DNA from: Pseudoflavonifractor sp. An85
GTDB lineage: Bacteria > Bacillota > Clostridia > Oscillospirales > Oscillospiraceae
Assembly (NCBI RefSeq): GCF_002161235.1
Contig: NZ_NFHE01000002.1
Coordinates: 1 to 64,000, forward strand
Length of the DNA: 64,000 nucleotides
Reading direction: 5' to 3'
The position numbers were made by a program, and so were the translations under genes. Positions 25,990-36,531 of the stretch are shown one piece after another (the stretch's first letter is position 1; every line of letters begins with the position of its first letter). The notes under the pieces are model-generated. The model was not told the DNA's origin and ran no database searches. It worked only from the letters and a program-made list of their open reading frames with translations.

Positions 25990-26451
25990 ATGACCATTTC
26001 TGAGAAGGTTGCATATATCCAGGGTATGTTTGATGGCATGGGCCTGGACAAGTCTGAGAGCGGCGAGGCCAAGGTTCTGGCCGAAATGCTGGATGTCCTC
26101 AAGGAGATCGGCGATCAGCTGGACACTGTGGACGCCACTTTGGACGAGTTTGGTGAGGAGATCGACGCCATTTCCGACGATCTGGCCGATGTGGAGGCTA
26201 TTGTCAACGAGGATGACGAGGACGATTGCTGCTGTGACGACGATGACTGCTGCTGCGACGACGAGGAAGAGGACTTCTTCGAAGTGGACTGCCCCAACTG
26301 CGGGGAGGGTCTGGTCATCGACGACGAGGTGCTGGAGGCCGGTGTCATCGACTGCCCCAAGTGCGGCCAGAAGTTCGCTCTGGACTTCGGCGGCGAGGAC
26401 GACGAGTGCGGCTGCGGCTGTGACTGCGGTTGCGACCACGACCACGAGTAA
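25990..26451 (+). CDS. CD1247 N-terminal domain-containing zinc-ribbon protein
   Basis: In this 153-residue protein, residues 1-70 form a helical N-terminal domain (TISEKVAYIQGMFDGMGLD, LAEMLDVLKEIGDQLDTVDATLDEFGEEIDAISDDL). A very acidic Cys/Asp run follows (DDCCCDDDDCCCDDEEED), then a zinc ribbon (VDCPNCGEGL...IDCPKCGQKF) and a tail of alternating Cys, Gly, Asp and His. This matches the clostridial family named for the C. difficile protein CD1247, usually found behind efp. The function is unknown; the Cys-rich runs suggest metal binding. The ATG follows AAGGGAGATATCATC. Confidence 0.85.
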   Translation: MTISEKVAYIQGMFDGMGLDKSESGEAKVLAEMLDVLKEIGDQLDTVDATLDEFGEEIDAISDDLADVEAIVNEDDEDDCCCDDDDCCCDDEEEDFFEVDCPNCGEGLVIDDEVLEAGVIDCPKCGQKFALDFGGEDDECGCGCDCGCDHDHE

Positions 26452-26510
26452 GTGGTTGGCGGAAACGTCCATTTGAACAAGAACAAAGGCCCATGAGGGC
26501 TGCGTACAGC

Positions 26511-26550
26511 CACCGCCTGTGTCCCGAGGGGCACAGGCGGTGTGCTTTTT
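26511..26550 (+). terminator. terminator after the zinc-ribbon gene
   Basis: CACCGCCTGTG / CACAGGCGGTG stem, followed by TGCTTTTTG. Confidence 0.8.
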
Positions 26551-26572
26551 GTAAAGCAAAGGGGGATGCGCC

Positions 26573-27133
26573 ATGAATGCCACCAAACCGGCCCTATCGG
26601 CATCGCTGAAACGGTGGATGCTGAAAAAGCCACTGGACAAGATCACCATTCAGGACCTGACCAGCGATTGCGGCATGAGCCGCATGGCCTTTTACTACCA
26701 CTTTAAGGACATCTACGATCTGGTGGAGTGGACCTGTGTGGAGGACGCTACCCAGGCGTTGCAGGGGAAAAAGACCTATGACACCTGGCAGGAGGGGCTG
26801 ACCCAGATCTTTGAGGCGGTGTTGGAGAACCGTCCTTTTGTGCTCAACGCCTACCGCTGCATCAGCCGGGAGCGCATGGAGAGCTATCTGTTCCAGCTCA
26901 CCTATGGCCTGATCCGGGGTGTGGTGGAGGAAAAAAGCCAGGGCGTGGACATTTCCGAAGAGGATAAGAACTTCATTGCCGACTTTTATAAGTACAGCTT
27001 TGTGGGCCTCATGCTGGACTGGATCAAAAAGGGCATGGGAGAGGACTACCATGGGCTGGTGGAGCGCATCAGCACCACCGTGCAGGGCAATGTGGGCCAT
27101 TCCATCGCCAATTTTGCGGCCCTACACAAATAA
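26573..27133 (+). CDS. TetR/AcrR family transcriptional regulator
   Basis: This 186-residue protein has a complete HTH: LSASLKRWMLKKPLDKITIQDLTSDCGMSRMAFYYHFKDIYDLVEW. The C-terminal domain (about 80-186) resembles the TetR_C_8 type found in DhaS-like regulators (RPFVLNAYRCISRERMESYLFQLTYGLI). It lies 150 bp before the oleate hydratase gene on the same strand, and a 47-bp perfect palindrome stands between them. I infer that it may sense fatty acids and control the hydratase, but the palindrome could equally be its terminator. Confidence 0.85.
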   Translation: MNATKPALSASLKRWMLKKPLDKITIQDLTSDCGMSRMAFYYHFKDIYDLVEWTCVEDATQALQGKKTYDTWQEGLTQIFEAVLENRPFVLNAYRCISRERMESYLFQLTYGLIRGVVEEKSQGVDISEEDKNFIADFYKYSFVGLMLDWIKKGMGEDYHGLVERISTTVQGNVGHSIANFAALHK

Positions 27134-27146
27134 CCCAAACCGCTTG

Positions 27147-27193
27147 ACAGATGAGGGGGAATGATAAAATTTTTATCATTCCCCCTCATCTGT
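27147..27193 (+). repeat. 47-bp perfect inverted repeat between tetR and the oleate hydratase gene
   Basis: Left arm 27147-27169 and right arm 27171-27193 are exact complements with a single-base centre. Its start overlaps a TTGACA (27144-27149), and AAAATTTTTAT-rich sequence forms its middle. A T-run follows (27199 onward). It can be read as an intrinsic terminator for tetR, as a TetR-type operator over a promoter, or both. Confidence 0.75.
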
Positions 27194-27283
27194 TCATGTT
27201 TTTTTCTGCGGAGCGGGGGTAGGATAAGACCATCAACAAGATCTGCCGCGGGAGCGGTACCGATAGAAAGGTGGTTATCCTCT

Positions 27284-29242
27284 ATGGATCGAAAGCAAAT
27301 TGCAGCCCTCACTGCTGCTGCAGCTGGTCTGGCTGGAACGGGCGCGGCGGTATTTTTCACCAAGAAGAAGCAGGAGGCCAAGCAGGCCCAAGCCCAGACC
27401 CAGCCGGAATACCGGAACACCGAGCTGGGGAAGCAACAGAAAAACAGCAAGGGCATCTACTACACCAAGGGCAACTATGAGGCCTTTGCCCGCCCGGAAA
27501 AGCCCCAGGGTGTGGACGACAAGCACGCCTATCTGGTGGGCAGCGGACTGGCCTCTCTGGCTGCCGCCTGCTTCCTGGTGCGGGACGGTCAGATGAAGGG
27601 GGACCATATCCACATTCTGGAGGCCATGGACGTGGCGGGTGGCGCCTGCGACGGCATTTTGGAACCCAGCCGCGGCTATATTATGCGAGGCGGCCGGGAG
27701 ATGGAGGACCACTTTGAGTGCCTGTGGGATCTGTTCCGCTCCATTCCCTCTCTGGAAATACCCGGGGCCTCGGTGCTGGACGAGTTCTACTGGCTCAACA
27801 AGCACGACCCCAACTACTCCCTGTGTCGTGCCACCGTCAACCGGGGCCAGGACGCCCACACGGATGGGCAGTTCCGGCTCAGCCAGGAGGGGTGCATGGA
27901 GATCGTCAAGCTGTTTTTGACCCCCGACGAGGACTTGTACGACAAGACCATCGAGGATGTGTTTGACGACGAGGTGTTTGAGTCCACCTTCTGGCTGTAC
28001 TGGCGCACCATGTTCGCCTTTGAAAATTGGCACAGCGCTTTGGAGATGAAGCTGTACTTCCAGCGGTTCATCCACCACATCGCCGGTCTGCCTGATTTCA
28101 GCGCCTTGAAGTTCACTCGCTACAATCAGTACGAATCCCTCATTCTTCCCATGCAGAAATACCTGGAGGATGCGGGGGTGGACTTCCAGTTTGGCACCGA
28201 AGTGACCAACGTCCTCTTTGATATCCACAACGGCCGCAAGGTGGCCACCGCCATCGAGTGCAAGGTCAAGGGAGTGGAGAAGGGCATTGTGCTCACCGAG
28301 CAGGATCTGGTGTTTGTTACCAACGGCTCCTGCACCGAGGGGACCATCTACGGCGATCAGGACCATGCCCCCAATGGGGACGCCCTGGTGCGCACCAGCG
28401 GCTGCTGGAACCTGTGGAAGAATATCGCCCGGCAGGACCCCGCCTTTGGCCGTCCCGAGAAATTCTGCTCTGACGTGTCCAAGACCAACTGGGAGTCTGC
28501 CACCATCACCACTCTGGATGACAAGATCATTCCCTATATCACCAATATCTGCAAGCGGGACCCCCGTACGGGAAAGGTGGTCACCGGCGGCATCGTCAGC
28601 TGCCAGGACTCCAAGTGGCTGCTGAGCTGGACCATCAACCGCCAGGGTCAGTTCCGGGAGCAGGAGCCGGAAAAGGTGTGCGTGTGGGTGTACGGCCTGT
28701 TCACCGACGTGCCCGGCGACTATGTGAAAAAGCCCATGAAGGAGTGCACCGGCCAGGAGATCACTCAGGAGTGGCTGTACCACCTGGGGGTACCGGTGGA
28801 GCAGATTGAAGATCTGGCCCGGAATAGCGCTGTGTGTGTGCCCACCATGATGCCCTATATCACCGCCTTCTTCATGCCTCGGGCCGAAGGGGATCGCCCC
28901 GACGTCATCCCCGACGGCTGCGTCAATTTCGCCTTCCTGGGCCAGTTTGCCCAGACCCCCCGGGATACCGTATTCACCACCGAGTATTCCGTGCGCACCG
29001 CCATGGAGGCCGTGTATGGCCTGCTGGGGGTGGACCGTGGTGTGCCCGAAGTGTGGGGCAGCGTGTACGACGTGCGGGAGCTGCTGGAGAGCTCTGTGCG
29101 TCTGATGGACGGCAAGTCTCCTCTGGAAGTGGAACTGCCCGGCCCAGTGAACCTGCTGAAAAAGCCGCTGCTCAAGGCGGTAAAGGGGACGGTCATCGAA
29201 AAGGTCTTGCGAGACCACGGCGTTCTCAAAGAAGGAATGTAA
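27284..29242 (+). CDS. ohyA: oleate hydratase (MCRA family) with N-terminal anchor
   Basis: This 652-residue FAD enzyme adds water to the cis-9 double bond of oleate, giving 10-hydroxystearate, a detoxification step in gut Firmicutes. ATG 27284 follows AAAGGTGG. The usual family start corresponds to GIYYTKGNYEAFARPEKPQG at about residue 58. The extra N-terminus carries a hydrophobic segment (ALTAAAAGLAGTGAAVFF) and a Lys/Gln linker, probably a membrane anchor. The FAD-binding AYLVGSGLASLAAACFLVRDG, the catalytic glutamate in RGGREMEDHFECLW (about 135) and the tyrosine in FTRYNQYES (about 279) are present. Confidence 0.93.
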   Translation: MDRKQIAALTAAAAGLAGTGAAVFFTKKKQEAKQAQAQTQPEYRNTELGKQQKNSKGIYYTKGNYEAFARPEKPQGVDDKHAYLVGSGLASLAAACFLVRDGQMKGDHIHILEAMDVAGGACDGILEPSRGYIMRGGREMEDHFECLWDLFRSIPSLEIPGASVLDEFYWLNKHDPNYSLCRATVNRGQDAHTDGQFRLSQEGCMEIVKLFLTPDEDLYDKTIEDVFDDEVFESTFWLYWRTMFAFENWHSALEMKLYFQRFIHHIAGLPDFSALKFTRYNQYESLILPMQKYLEDAGVDFQFGTEVTNVLFDIHNGRKVATAIECKVKGVEKGIVLTEQDLVFVTNGSCTEGTIYGDQDHAPNGDALVRTSGCWNLWKNIARQDPAFGRPEKFCSDVSKTNWESATITTLDDKIIPYITNICKRDPRTGKVVTGGIVSCQDSKWLLSWTINRQGQFREQEPEKVCVWVYGLFTDVPGDYVKKPMKECTGQEITQEWLYHLGVPVEQIEDLARNSAVCVPTMMPYITAFFMPRAEGDRPDVIPDGCVNFAFLGQFAQTPRDTVFTTEYSVRTAMEAVYGLLGVDRGVPEVWGSVYDVRELLESSVRLMDGKSPLEVELPGPVNLLKKPLLKAVKGTVIEKVLRDHGVLKEGM

Positions 29243-29245
29243 GAA

Positions 29246-29280
29246 AAAAGCCGCAGAAACAACAAGTTTCTGCGGCTTTT
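29246..29280. terminator. bidirectional terminator
   Basis: A 15-bp stem AAAAGCCGCAGAAAC / GTTTCTGCGGCTTTT with a 5-nt loop lies between converging genes. Confidence 0.88.
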
Positions 29281-29291
29281 CTTATGGGATA

Positions 29292-32270
29292 TTATTCGCT
29301 TCTCAGGGCCTCCACCGGGTCCTTCTTGGCGGCTAGACGCGCGGGAATGAGGCCGGCCAGGATGGTGAGGATGGCGCTGATGGCCACCAGAATAGCGCCA
29401 CCCACCGGGGGCAGGGCGGCGGTGAGGTCCACAAGGCCGGTAGCGGCGTGGATGGCGGCGTTGATGGGGATGTTCAACAGCACCGTCACTACGATGCCCA
29501 GCACACCCGCCCCCAGACCCACAATGAGGGTCTCGGCGTTGAACACTCGGGACACGTCCTTTTTGGAGGCGCCCACGGCGCGGAGAATGCCGATCTCCTT
29601 GGTGCGCTCCAGCACCGAGATATAGGTGATGATGCCGATCATGATGGAGGACACCACCAGAGAGATGGACACGAAGCCGATGAGCAGGTAGCTCACACCG
29701 CTGATGATGTCGGTGATGGAGCTCATGAGCAGGGCCACGTAGTCGGTGTAGTTGATCTGGTCCTCTTCCGCCACCTGCTGGTTGTAGGCGGTGATGAGGT
29801 CGGCGATCTCATCCTTCTCCTTGAAAGTGTCGGCGTAAATGCTGATGGAGGAGGGGGAGTCCAGGTCCACATACCCCATCAAGTCCAGATTCTCCTGGTA
29901 GGTGGAATCGGAGTGGGTGGGGGGCATGTAGTGGTCGTACAGGTAGACGAACTGCTCCAGGGTCAGACCTTGGTCGCTGGGGCCCTGGTTTACCGCCTGG
30001 GTGAGCATCGCAGAGAGCTGCGCGGCAGGCAAGGCGGACAGCTGCGCCTTGACCCCGGCGGTGTACTGCTCCCGGATCTGCTGGGCCATGGCCTCCTCCA
30101 CCTGGGCAAACAGCTCCTCGTCGCTCATGCCTGCGATATACTCGTCCAGGGTGGCGGCATCTACCCCCATCTGGGCGGCGTACTCCTGGGAGATCATTTT
30201 CTCAATGTCCTCCCGGGTGATGTTGGCCATCTGGGCGGACACGGTGTCGTCCACGTACTGCTGGCTGGGCTGGCTCACGCCGTCCACGTAAGCCTCGGCC
30301 TGGGCCTGCGGATCCAAGGTGAGCAGGTATTCCCCAATGGCCTGGGCCTTTTCCTCGTCGGTGGGTTCCACATCCCCCTCCTGGCGGAAGGGCAGGTTGG
30401 AAATGACGTCGGTGTCCGGGTTGGCCAGCTGATCCTTCACCAGATCGGACTGGGACGTGGCCTCAATGGCGTACTCGGTGAGGGCGTGGGTGTAGCCCAG
30501 AGAGCCGGACATCATGCCGCTGCTGTCCGAGCGGGCCACGCCCACCACGTTGAGCTCAATGCCGGTCTGACTGCTGTTGTAGAGCATATCCAGGCCGGTC
30601 TGGGTGGCGGACAGGTCGGTGTAGGTGTCGGTGTTGGCGTCGTACTGGTAGCGCTCGTAGGGGAGCAGCAGCTTGAACTGGGTCTTGCACAGATCCTCGT
30701 AGCTCCAGCTCTGGTCCTCCACCTCCACACTCTCGCCGTCCTGGATGGCGGCCAAGGTCTCGTTCATCTCGTCCACGGACACCAGGCCTAGGGCATAGAG
30801 CATCAGGTCGGAGATCTGGTTGTTGCCGTCCACAAAGAGGATGACCTCGTTTTCCTTCTGAGGCCACTGGCCGTAGAGCAGCTCATACTGGTCTTTCACC
30901 TGGGGGGCGATAAGTTCGCCATCCTCCCCGGGCAGCAGCTCCTGCCACACGTCAAAGCTCTCATACATGGAGCCCATGGAGTCAAAGTAAGCAGTGTAGT
31001 CGCCGCCGTACAACGAGCCCATGGCGGTCTCCATGGCGGACATCACGTCGCTTTTTACCACTTTGCCGTCTGGGTCCTTGTTGTAGATGTCAAACTGGAA
31101 GTCATAGCCGTAGTACACCTGAGCCAGGTCGGTGATGCCGCCGCCCCCTTCTTCCAGGTACTCTTTGAAGGCCTTCAGGTTGTTGGTCACCGTCTCGGCG
31201 TTCATCATGGAGTCCATCATGTCGTACATGACGTTGGAGACATACACCCGGTCGTCCTCCCGGGGCTCGCCGGCCTCTTCTGAGGCGTCCATACCCATGA
31301 AAGAGGTGAGCATAGAGGTCATGTCCACACTCTCCGCCTCAATGGTGATGGGGTAGCTGGTGAGGGTGTCCTGCTGCACCTTGGTGATATAGGTGTTGAT
31401 ACCCGAGGACAGAGAGAGAATGAGGGCGATGCCGATGATGCCGATGGACCCGGCAAAGGCGGTGAGGAAGGTACGCCCCTTCTTGGTCATCAGGTTGTTG
31501 AGGGACAGAGACAGGGCGGTGGGGAAGGACATGGAGGTCTTTTTCCCTGCCTTGGCCTGCTTGCCAGTGAGGGTGGGGGTGTCCGACTGGCTCTCATAGG
31601 GGTCGGAGTCGGCGATCACCTCGCCATCCTTGAGTTGGATGATGCGGGTGGAGTAGGCCTGCGCCAACTCCGGGTTGTGGGTGACCATGATGACCAGACG
31701 GTCTTTGGCCACTTCCCGCAGCAGATCCATCACCTGCACCGAAGTTTCGCTGTCCAAAGCGCCGGTGGGCTCGTCAGCCAGGAGGATGTCCGGGTTGTTG
31801 ATGAGGGCCCGGGCGATGGCTACCCGCTGCATCTGGCCGCCGGAGAGCTGGTTGGGCCGCTTGTGCATGTGGTCGGTGAGGCCCACCTGAGCCAGCGCCT
31901 CCTGAGCCCGTCGGCGGCGCTCGGCCTTGGACACCCCGGACAGAGTGAGGGCCAGTTCCACGTTAGCCAGAATGCTCTGGTGGGGAATCAGGTTGTAGCT
32001 TTGAAAGACAAAGCCCACAGAGTGGTTGCGGTAGGTGTCCCAATCGCTGTCGGTGTACTCCTTGGTGGAGCGGCCGTTGATGATGAGGTCGCCGCTGGTG
32101 TACCGATCCAGCCCGCCGATGATGTTCAGCGTGGTGGTTTTGCCGCAGCCGGAGGGGCCGAGAATGGAGACAAACTCATTGTCCCGAAATTCCAGACTGA
32201 TTCCTCGCAGGGCATCCACGGTGAGATCGCCCACGGTGTAGGTTTTTCGGATGTTGGTCAGCTTGAGCAT
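29292..32270 (-). CDS. fused ABC transporter ATPase-permease, MacB/FtsX type
   Basis: This is a 992-residue single-chain protein; the start ATG 32268-32270 follows AAAGGAGGTTTTT. Residues 1-230 are the ATPase: Walker [50 protein letters not shown]. After a linker comes TM1 (about 270-305, [20 protein letters not shown]). A large extracellular region of about 500 residues follows, then three C-terminal helices in an FtsX domain ([44 protein letters not shown]). Such proteins act as mechanotransmission exporters for peptides or lipids, often for bacteriocin resistance. No two-component system is adjacent. Confidence 0.9.
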   Translation of the reverse strand: MLKLTNIRKTYTVGDLTVDALRGISLEFRDNEFVSILGPSGCGKTTTLNIIGGLDRYTSGDLIINGRSTKEYTDSDWDTYRNHSVGFVFQSYNLIPHQSILANVELALTLSGVSKAERRRRAQEALAQVGLTDHMHKRPNQLSGGQMQRVAIARALINNPDILLADEPTGALDSETSVQVMDLLREVAKDRLVIMVTHNPELAQAYSTRIIQLKDGEVIADSDPYESQSDTPTLTGKQAKAGKKTSMSFPTALSLSLNNLMTKKGRTFLTAFAGSIGIIGIALILSLSSGINTYITKVQQDTLTSYPITIEAESVDMTSMLTSFMGMDASEEAGEPREDDRVYVSNVMYDMMDSMMNAETVTNNLKAFKEYLEEGGGGITDLAQVYYGYDFQFDIYNKDPDGKVVKSDVMSAMETAMGSLYGGDYTAYFDSMGSMYESFDVWQELLPGEDGELIAPQVKDQYELLYGQWPQKENEVILFVDGNNQISDLMLYALGLVSVDEMNETLAAIQDGESVEVEDQSWSYEDLCKTQFKLLLPYERYQYDANTDTYTDLSATQTGLDMLYNSSQTGIELNVVGVARSDSSGMMSGSLGYTHALTEYAIEATSQSDLVKDQLANPDTDVISNLPFRQEGDVEPTDEEKAQAIGEYLLTLDPQAQAEAYVDGVSQPSQQYVDDTVSAQMANITREDIEKMISQEYAAQMGVDAATLDEYIAGMSDEELFAQVEEAMAQQIREQYTAGVKAQLSALPAAQLSAMLTQAVNQGPSDQGLTLEQFVYLYDHYMPPTHSDSTYQENLDLMGYVDLDSPSSISIYADTFKEKDEIADLITAYNQQVAEEDQINYTDYVALLMSSITDIISGVSYLLIGFVSISLVVSSIMIGIITYISVLERTKEIGILRAVGASKKDVSRVFNAETLIVGLGAGVLGIVVTVLLNIPINAAIHAATGLVDLTAALPPVGGAILVAISAILTILAGLIPARLAAKKDPVEALRSE

Positions 32271-32286
32271 AAAAACCTCCTTTTGG

Positions 32287-32865
32287 TTATCGCTTCTTGG
32301 AGCTGGACAGGGCAAAACCGAACACGGTGCCGCATACGCCGCCGATGATGTGGGTCAGTTGCGAGATGTTGTCCTGGACAAAGATGCCGTTCCAGATCTC
32401 ATCTCCCAGGTAGAACACCGCCACCAAAATGAGGGTGGTGGGAATGGTGCCGTTGCGCACCCCGCCGAAGGAGGAGAGGAGGATCATCATAAACACGATG
32501 CCCGAGGCGCCCAGCAGAGCGGTGCCGGGGAAGAAGATGAACTGAACCAGGCCGGAGATGACGGCGGTGACCAGAATGGCGCACAGCACATTCCAGCTGC
32601 CGAAGCGGTCCTCCAGATTGGGGCCCAGCACCAGAATAAGCACCATATTGCTGATGTAGTGAGCGTATCCGCTGTGGCCCAGGGTGTGGCCAAAGAAGCG
32701 GAACCAGGCCAGGGGATCGGCCAGGGAGCAGTGGTAGACGGAAAACAGGTGGGCATTGGTCCACCCGTCGGTGACCCCGTTGAGAATGAGTGCCAGCAGA
32801 GACAGCAGGGCAAAGGTGAGGGTAACCGGGGCGTTGTAGGAAATCTTTAAGGTGGGTCGTTTCAT
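32287..32865 (-). CDS. rhomboid family intramembrane serine protease
   Basis: This 192-residue protein starts at the ATG at 32863-32865, overlapping the rluA stop by 4 bp (ATGA). It has six hydrophobic segments. The catalytic serine is in ALLGASGIVFMMILLSS (GxSG), with an oxyanion asparagine in ISNMVLILVLGP. The histidine is in LTHIIGGVCGTVFGFAL. These are the complete rhomboid signatures, so it is probably active within the membrane. It lies 16 bp upstream of the ABC transporter gene in the same direction, so the three leftward genes rluA, rhomboid and ABC probably share a transcript. Confidence 0.9.
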   Translation of the reverse strand: MKRPTLKISYNAPVTLTFALLSLLALILNGVTDGWTNAHLFSVYHCSLADPLAWFRFFGHTLGHSGYAHYISNMVLILVLGPNLEDRFGSWNVLCAILVTAVISGLVQFIFFPGTALLGASGIVFMMILLSSFGGVRNGTIPTTLILVAVFYLGDEIWNGIFVQDNISQLTHIIGGVCGTVFGFALSSSKKR

Positions 32866-33779
32866 AAAAGTACCTCGAACTCTTTCTTTGGCAGGAGCTT
32901 GGCCATGTCTTGGGGCAGGGGCTGGGTAAAGGCCAGAGGCTCCCCGGTGATGGGGTGGGTAAAGGATAGGTGATAGGAGTGGAGGGCGGGGCGGGGGATT
33001 TTGTCCGGCTGCTCCATCCCATAGAGAAAATCCCCGGTGAGGGGACAGCCCAGGTGGGCCATGTGGACCCGAATCTGGTGGGTGCGTCCGGTGTCCAGCT
33101 CCATCTGCACCAGACTGCCCCCCTCCCAGGCTTGCAGCACCTGGTAGTGGGTGCGGGCGCTCTGCCCCTGGGGGCTGACCTGCCGGGAGGTCCAGGAGCC
33201 TTCCGCCATCCCGATGGGGGCGTCCACCGTGCCGGAAGGGGCAGGGGGAACGCCATCGCACACCGCCAGATACACCCGGCGGAACCGGGGGGTGTGCAGC
33301 TGCTGTTTCAGCTGTTCCTGGGCGTGGGGGTGCTTGGCCACCACCAGAAGGCCTGAGGTCCCCTTGTCCAGCCGGTGGACGGGGTGAAAGTCGCAGTCCT
33401 GGCCGGTCTGTTGGTAGTGATACATGAGAAAGTTGCCCAGGGTATCGGAAAAATGACCGTGGCTGGGGTGTACCAGGGTGCCGGGAGCCTTATTGACCAC
33501 CACCAGATCCTCGTCTTCCCAGACCAAGTCCAGAGGACCGGGGGCGGGGACAGTCCCGGAGGTGGGGGCGGGGTCAGTGAGCCGCACCGACAAAACCTGG
33601 CCTGCCTGGACCCGGTAGCGCACGGTCACTCGCTGCCCATCCACGGTGATGCCGTCCTCCAACCATTTTACCCGCCGAAGAACCGTTCCAGACAGGTGCA
33701 GATGCCGCCGGAGAATGGTGTTCACTTCTAGGTTGTGCAGCGCCTGGTCAATGGGAATGCGCAGATATCGGGCCGCCAT
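32862..33779 (-). CDS. RluA family RNA pseudouridine synthase
   Basis: This 305-residue protein starts at ATG 33777-33779 after GGGGAGGTGTGCC. An N-terminal S4-like part (1-85, VNTILRRHLHLSGTVLRRVKWLEDGITVDG) is followed by the catalytic domain: VVNKAPGTLVHP, HPVHRLDKGTSGLLVVAK with the catalytic Asp, RRVYLAVCDG, and ELDTGRTHQIRVHMAHLGCPLTGD. The family modifies uridines in 23S rRNA or tRNA; the exact site cannot be read from sequence. It is the first gene of a leftward operon. Confidence 0.9.
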   Translation of the reverse strand: MAARYLRIPIDQALHNLEVNTILRRHLHLSGTVLRRVKWLEDGITVDGQRVTVRYRVQAGQVLSVRLTDPAPTSGTVPAPGPLDLVWEDEDLVVVNKAPGTLVHPSHGHFSDTLGNFLMYHYQQTGQDCDFHPVHRLDKGTSGLLVVAKHPHAQEQLKQQLHTPRFRRVYLAVCDGVPPAPSGTVDAPIGMAEGSWTSRQVSPQGQSARTHYQVLQAWEGGSLVQMELDTGRTHQIRVHMAHLGCPLTGDFLYGMEQPDKIPRPALHSYHLSFTHPITGEPLAFTQPLPQDMAKLLPKKEFEVLL

Positions 33780-33814
33780 GGCACACCTCCCCAGCTTATC
33801 AGATTCATTATAGT

Positions 33815-33843
33815 AGTATAATCTTCCTGCTGCCATCCGTCAA
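33815..33843 (-). promoter_or_regulatory. promoter of the rluA-rhomboid-ABC operon
   Basis: Minus strand: -35 TTGACG (33838-33843), 17-bp spacer, -10 TATACT (33815-33820). Confidence 0.72.
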
Positions 33844-33974
33844 GAATTGCTGGGTAAAATGGAACAAAGTGGATAATATCCGTCATGCCTTTGACGAAAT
33901 TGTGCAACAAAAGCTTCATATTTTGTCTGGATACACGATAATGCCGTTTTTTCTGCAAGTTTGAACATTGGGTA

Positions 33975-34003
33975 TTGCAAAAATAGGGGTGGAGGTGTAC
34001 AAT
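33975..34003 (+). promoter_or_regulatory. gdhA promoter
   Basis: -35 TTGCAA (33975-33980), 17-bp spacer, -10 TACAAT (33998-34003). Confidence 0.75.
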
Positions 34004-34010
34004 ACAGTAA

Positions 34011-35402
<1,392 letters not shown>

Positions 35403-35407
35403 AGCTT

Positions 35408-35573
35408 GACTTGAAAGGCTGAGTGCCTTTCAAGTCAGGGAATTGCATGGTGGCTGAGGCTCGATTTCTTACGAAAAAGTCACCTCATCCACCATGAGAA
35501 GTGTTATTTTCCCGGCGCATGTCCGTGAAAATAACGAAATTTCAACGATTTCCGCCGCCTGCGGGCGACGGAA
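35408..35573 (+). repeat. array of four structured hairpins behind gdhA
   Basis: H1 is a perfect 12-bp stem (35408-35419 with 35425-35436). H2 spans 35446-35496 (CATGGTGG...CCACCATG with inner TGAGG/CCTCA). H3 is GTTATTTTC/GAAAATAAC (35503-35535). H4 is TTCCGxCGCC/GGGCGxCGGAA (35550-35573). None ends in a T-run; the array precedes a true terminator. H3 contains TATTTTCCC, as in hairpin 3 of element A behind tsaD. Confidence 0.7.
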
Positions 35574-35604
35574 CTCTGCGAGGCTTTTTCAGAACAGAAC
35601 TTAT

Positions 35605-35644
35605 AGCCCCGTCTGGTGTGTCATGCACCGGGCGGGGCTTGTTT
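35605..35644 (+). terminator. terminator closing the gdhA unit
   Basis: AGCCCCG / CGGGGCT outer stem with inner GGTG/CACC, followed by T-rich TGTTTGTTT. Its end overlaps the -35 of the next promoter. Confidence 0.75.
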
Positions 35645-35667
35645 GTTTGCTCGCCGCATGATACAAT
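35639..35667 (+). promoter_or_regulatory. promoter of the Cys-rich membrane protein gene
   Basis: -35 TTGTTT (35639-35644), 17-bp spacer, -10 TACAAT (35662-35667). Confidence 0.6.
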
Positions 35668-35697
35668 GTGGTCAACCTGAATAAGGGAGGGAGCGTT

Positions 35698-36522
35698 ATG
35701 AGCGAGACCTATTGTGGAAAAAGCTGTCAAGAATGCGGCTATCGGGCGGAAACCGGCTGCCGGGGCTGCCGGGAGGAGGCCAGCCGGGAGGAGGCCAGCC
35801 GGGAGTGTAAGCTGGCCCTGTGCTGTCGGCAGAAGGGACACGAAACCTGCGAAAGTTGCGTGTTCAACACACAATGCGGTATGTATCAAGGGAGAAATAC
35901 CGCACCTCAGTATCGCCTGGCCCAAAAGAAGGCGGAATTGGAGTACCAGCAGCAGCTCCGGGAGCGGGGTAGCTTCCTGGCCAAGTGGATTTGGGTGTTG
36001 TTCTGGCTCTTTATCCCTGCCAACATTGCCAGCGTCATCGTCCAGTGGATGCCCAGCATCCAGGTGGTGGGATACCTGTTGGACTTTGCCTGTGGCGTGG
36101 TGTACGGTGTGGTGCTGCTGCGCATTGCCTCCAGAGCAGAGGGGTATCGCTGGGCGGGGATTTTGATTTTGATTACCGCGCTTCTGGATGGAGGAACCAT
36201 CTTCATCGGCAATGAGGCCTTGGCTCTGACGGTTTCCCTGTGCAGTGCCATCCTCTCCTTCTTTAGCTGCTACAATGAGTTTAACGCCCACGCCGACGTG
36301 CTGGCCGGGTTGGACAACGAGCTCAGCGACCAGTGGAGAAAACTGTGGAAGTGGATGCTGATCGCCACCATTGCCATGATTGTGGGTGTGATCTTCACGG
36401 TCATCGTCATTGGCGCTTTGGTGTTTTTGGCAGCTATCATTGCTCTTTTGGTCATCGGAATCCTCAAGCTGGTGTATCTCTTCCGTACAGCCCAGGCTTT
36501 CCAAGATGTGGCCGCCCGATAA
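35698..36522 (+). CDS. Cys-rich (DUF3795-like) membrane protein
   Basis: This 274-residue protein starts at ATG 35698 after AGGGAGGGAGCGTT. The N-terminal 65 residues have a repeated Cys pattern (CGKSCQECGY...GCRGC...CKLALCC...HETCESCVFNTQCG), like DUF3795 or zinc-finger domains. About five hydrophobic segments follow (WIWVLFWLFIPANIASVIV, VVGYLLDFACGVVYGVVLL, WAGILILITALLDGG, LTVSLCSAILSFFSC, MLIATIAMIVGVIFTVIVIGALVFLAAIIALLVIGIL). A 15-bp direct repeat inside the Cys region (35771-35800) doubles REEAS. Function unknown. Confidence 0.68.
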   Translation: MSETYCGKSCQECGYRAETGCRGCREEASREEASRECKLALCCRQKGHETCESCVFNTQCGMYQGRNTAPQYRLAQKKAELEYQQQLRERGSFLAKWIWVLFWLFIPANIASVIVQWMPSIQVVGYLLDFACGVVYGVVLLRIASRAEGYRWAGILILITALLDGGTIFIGNEALALTVSLCSAILSFFSCYNEFNAHADVLAGLDNELSDQWRKLWKWMLIATIAMIVGVIFTVIVIGALVFLAAIIALLVIGILKLVYLFRTAQAFQDVAAR

Positions 36523-36531
36523 ATAGGCATA

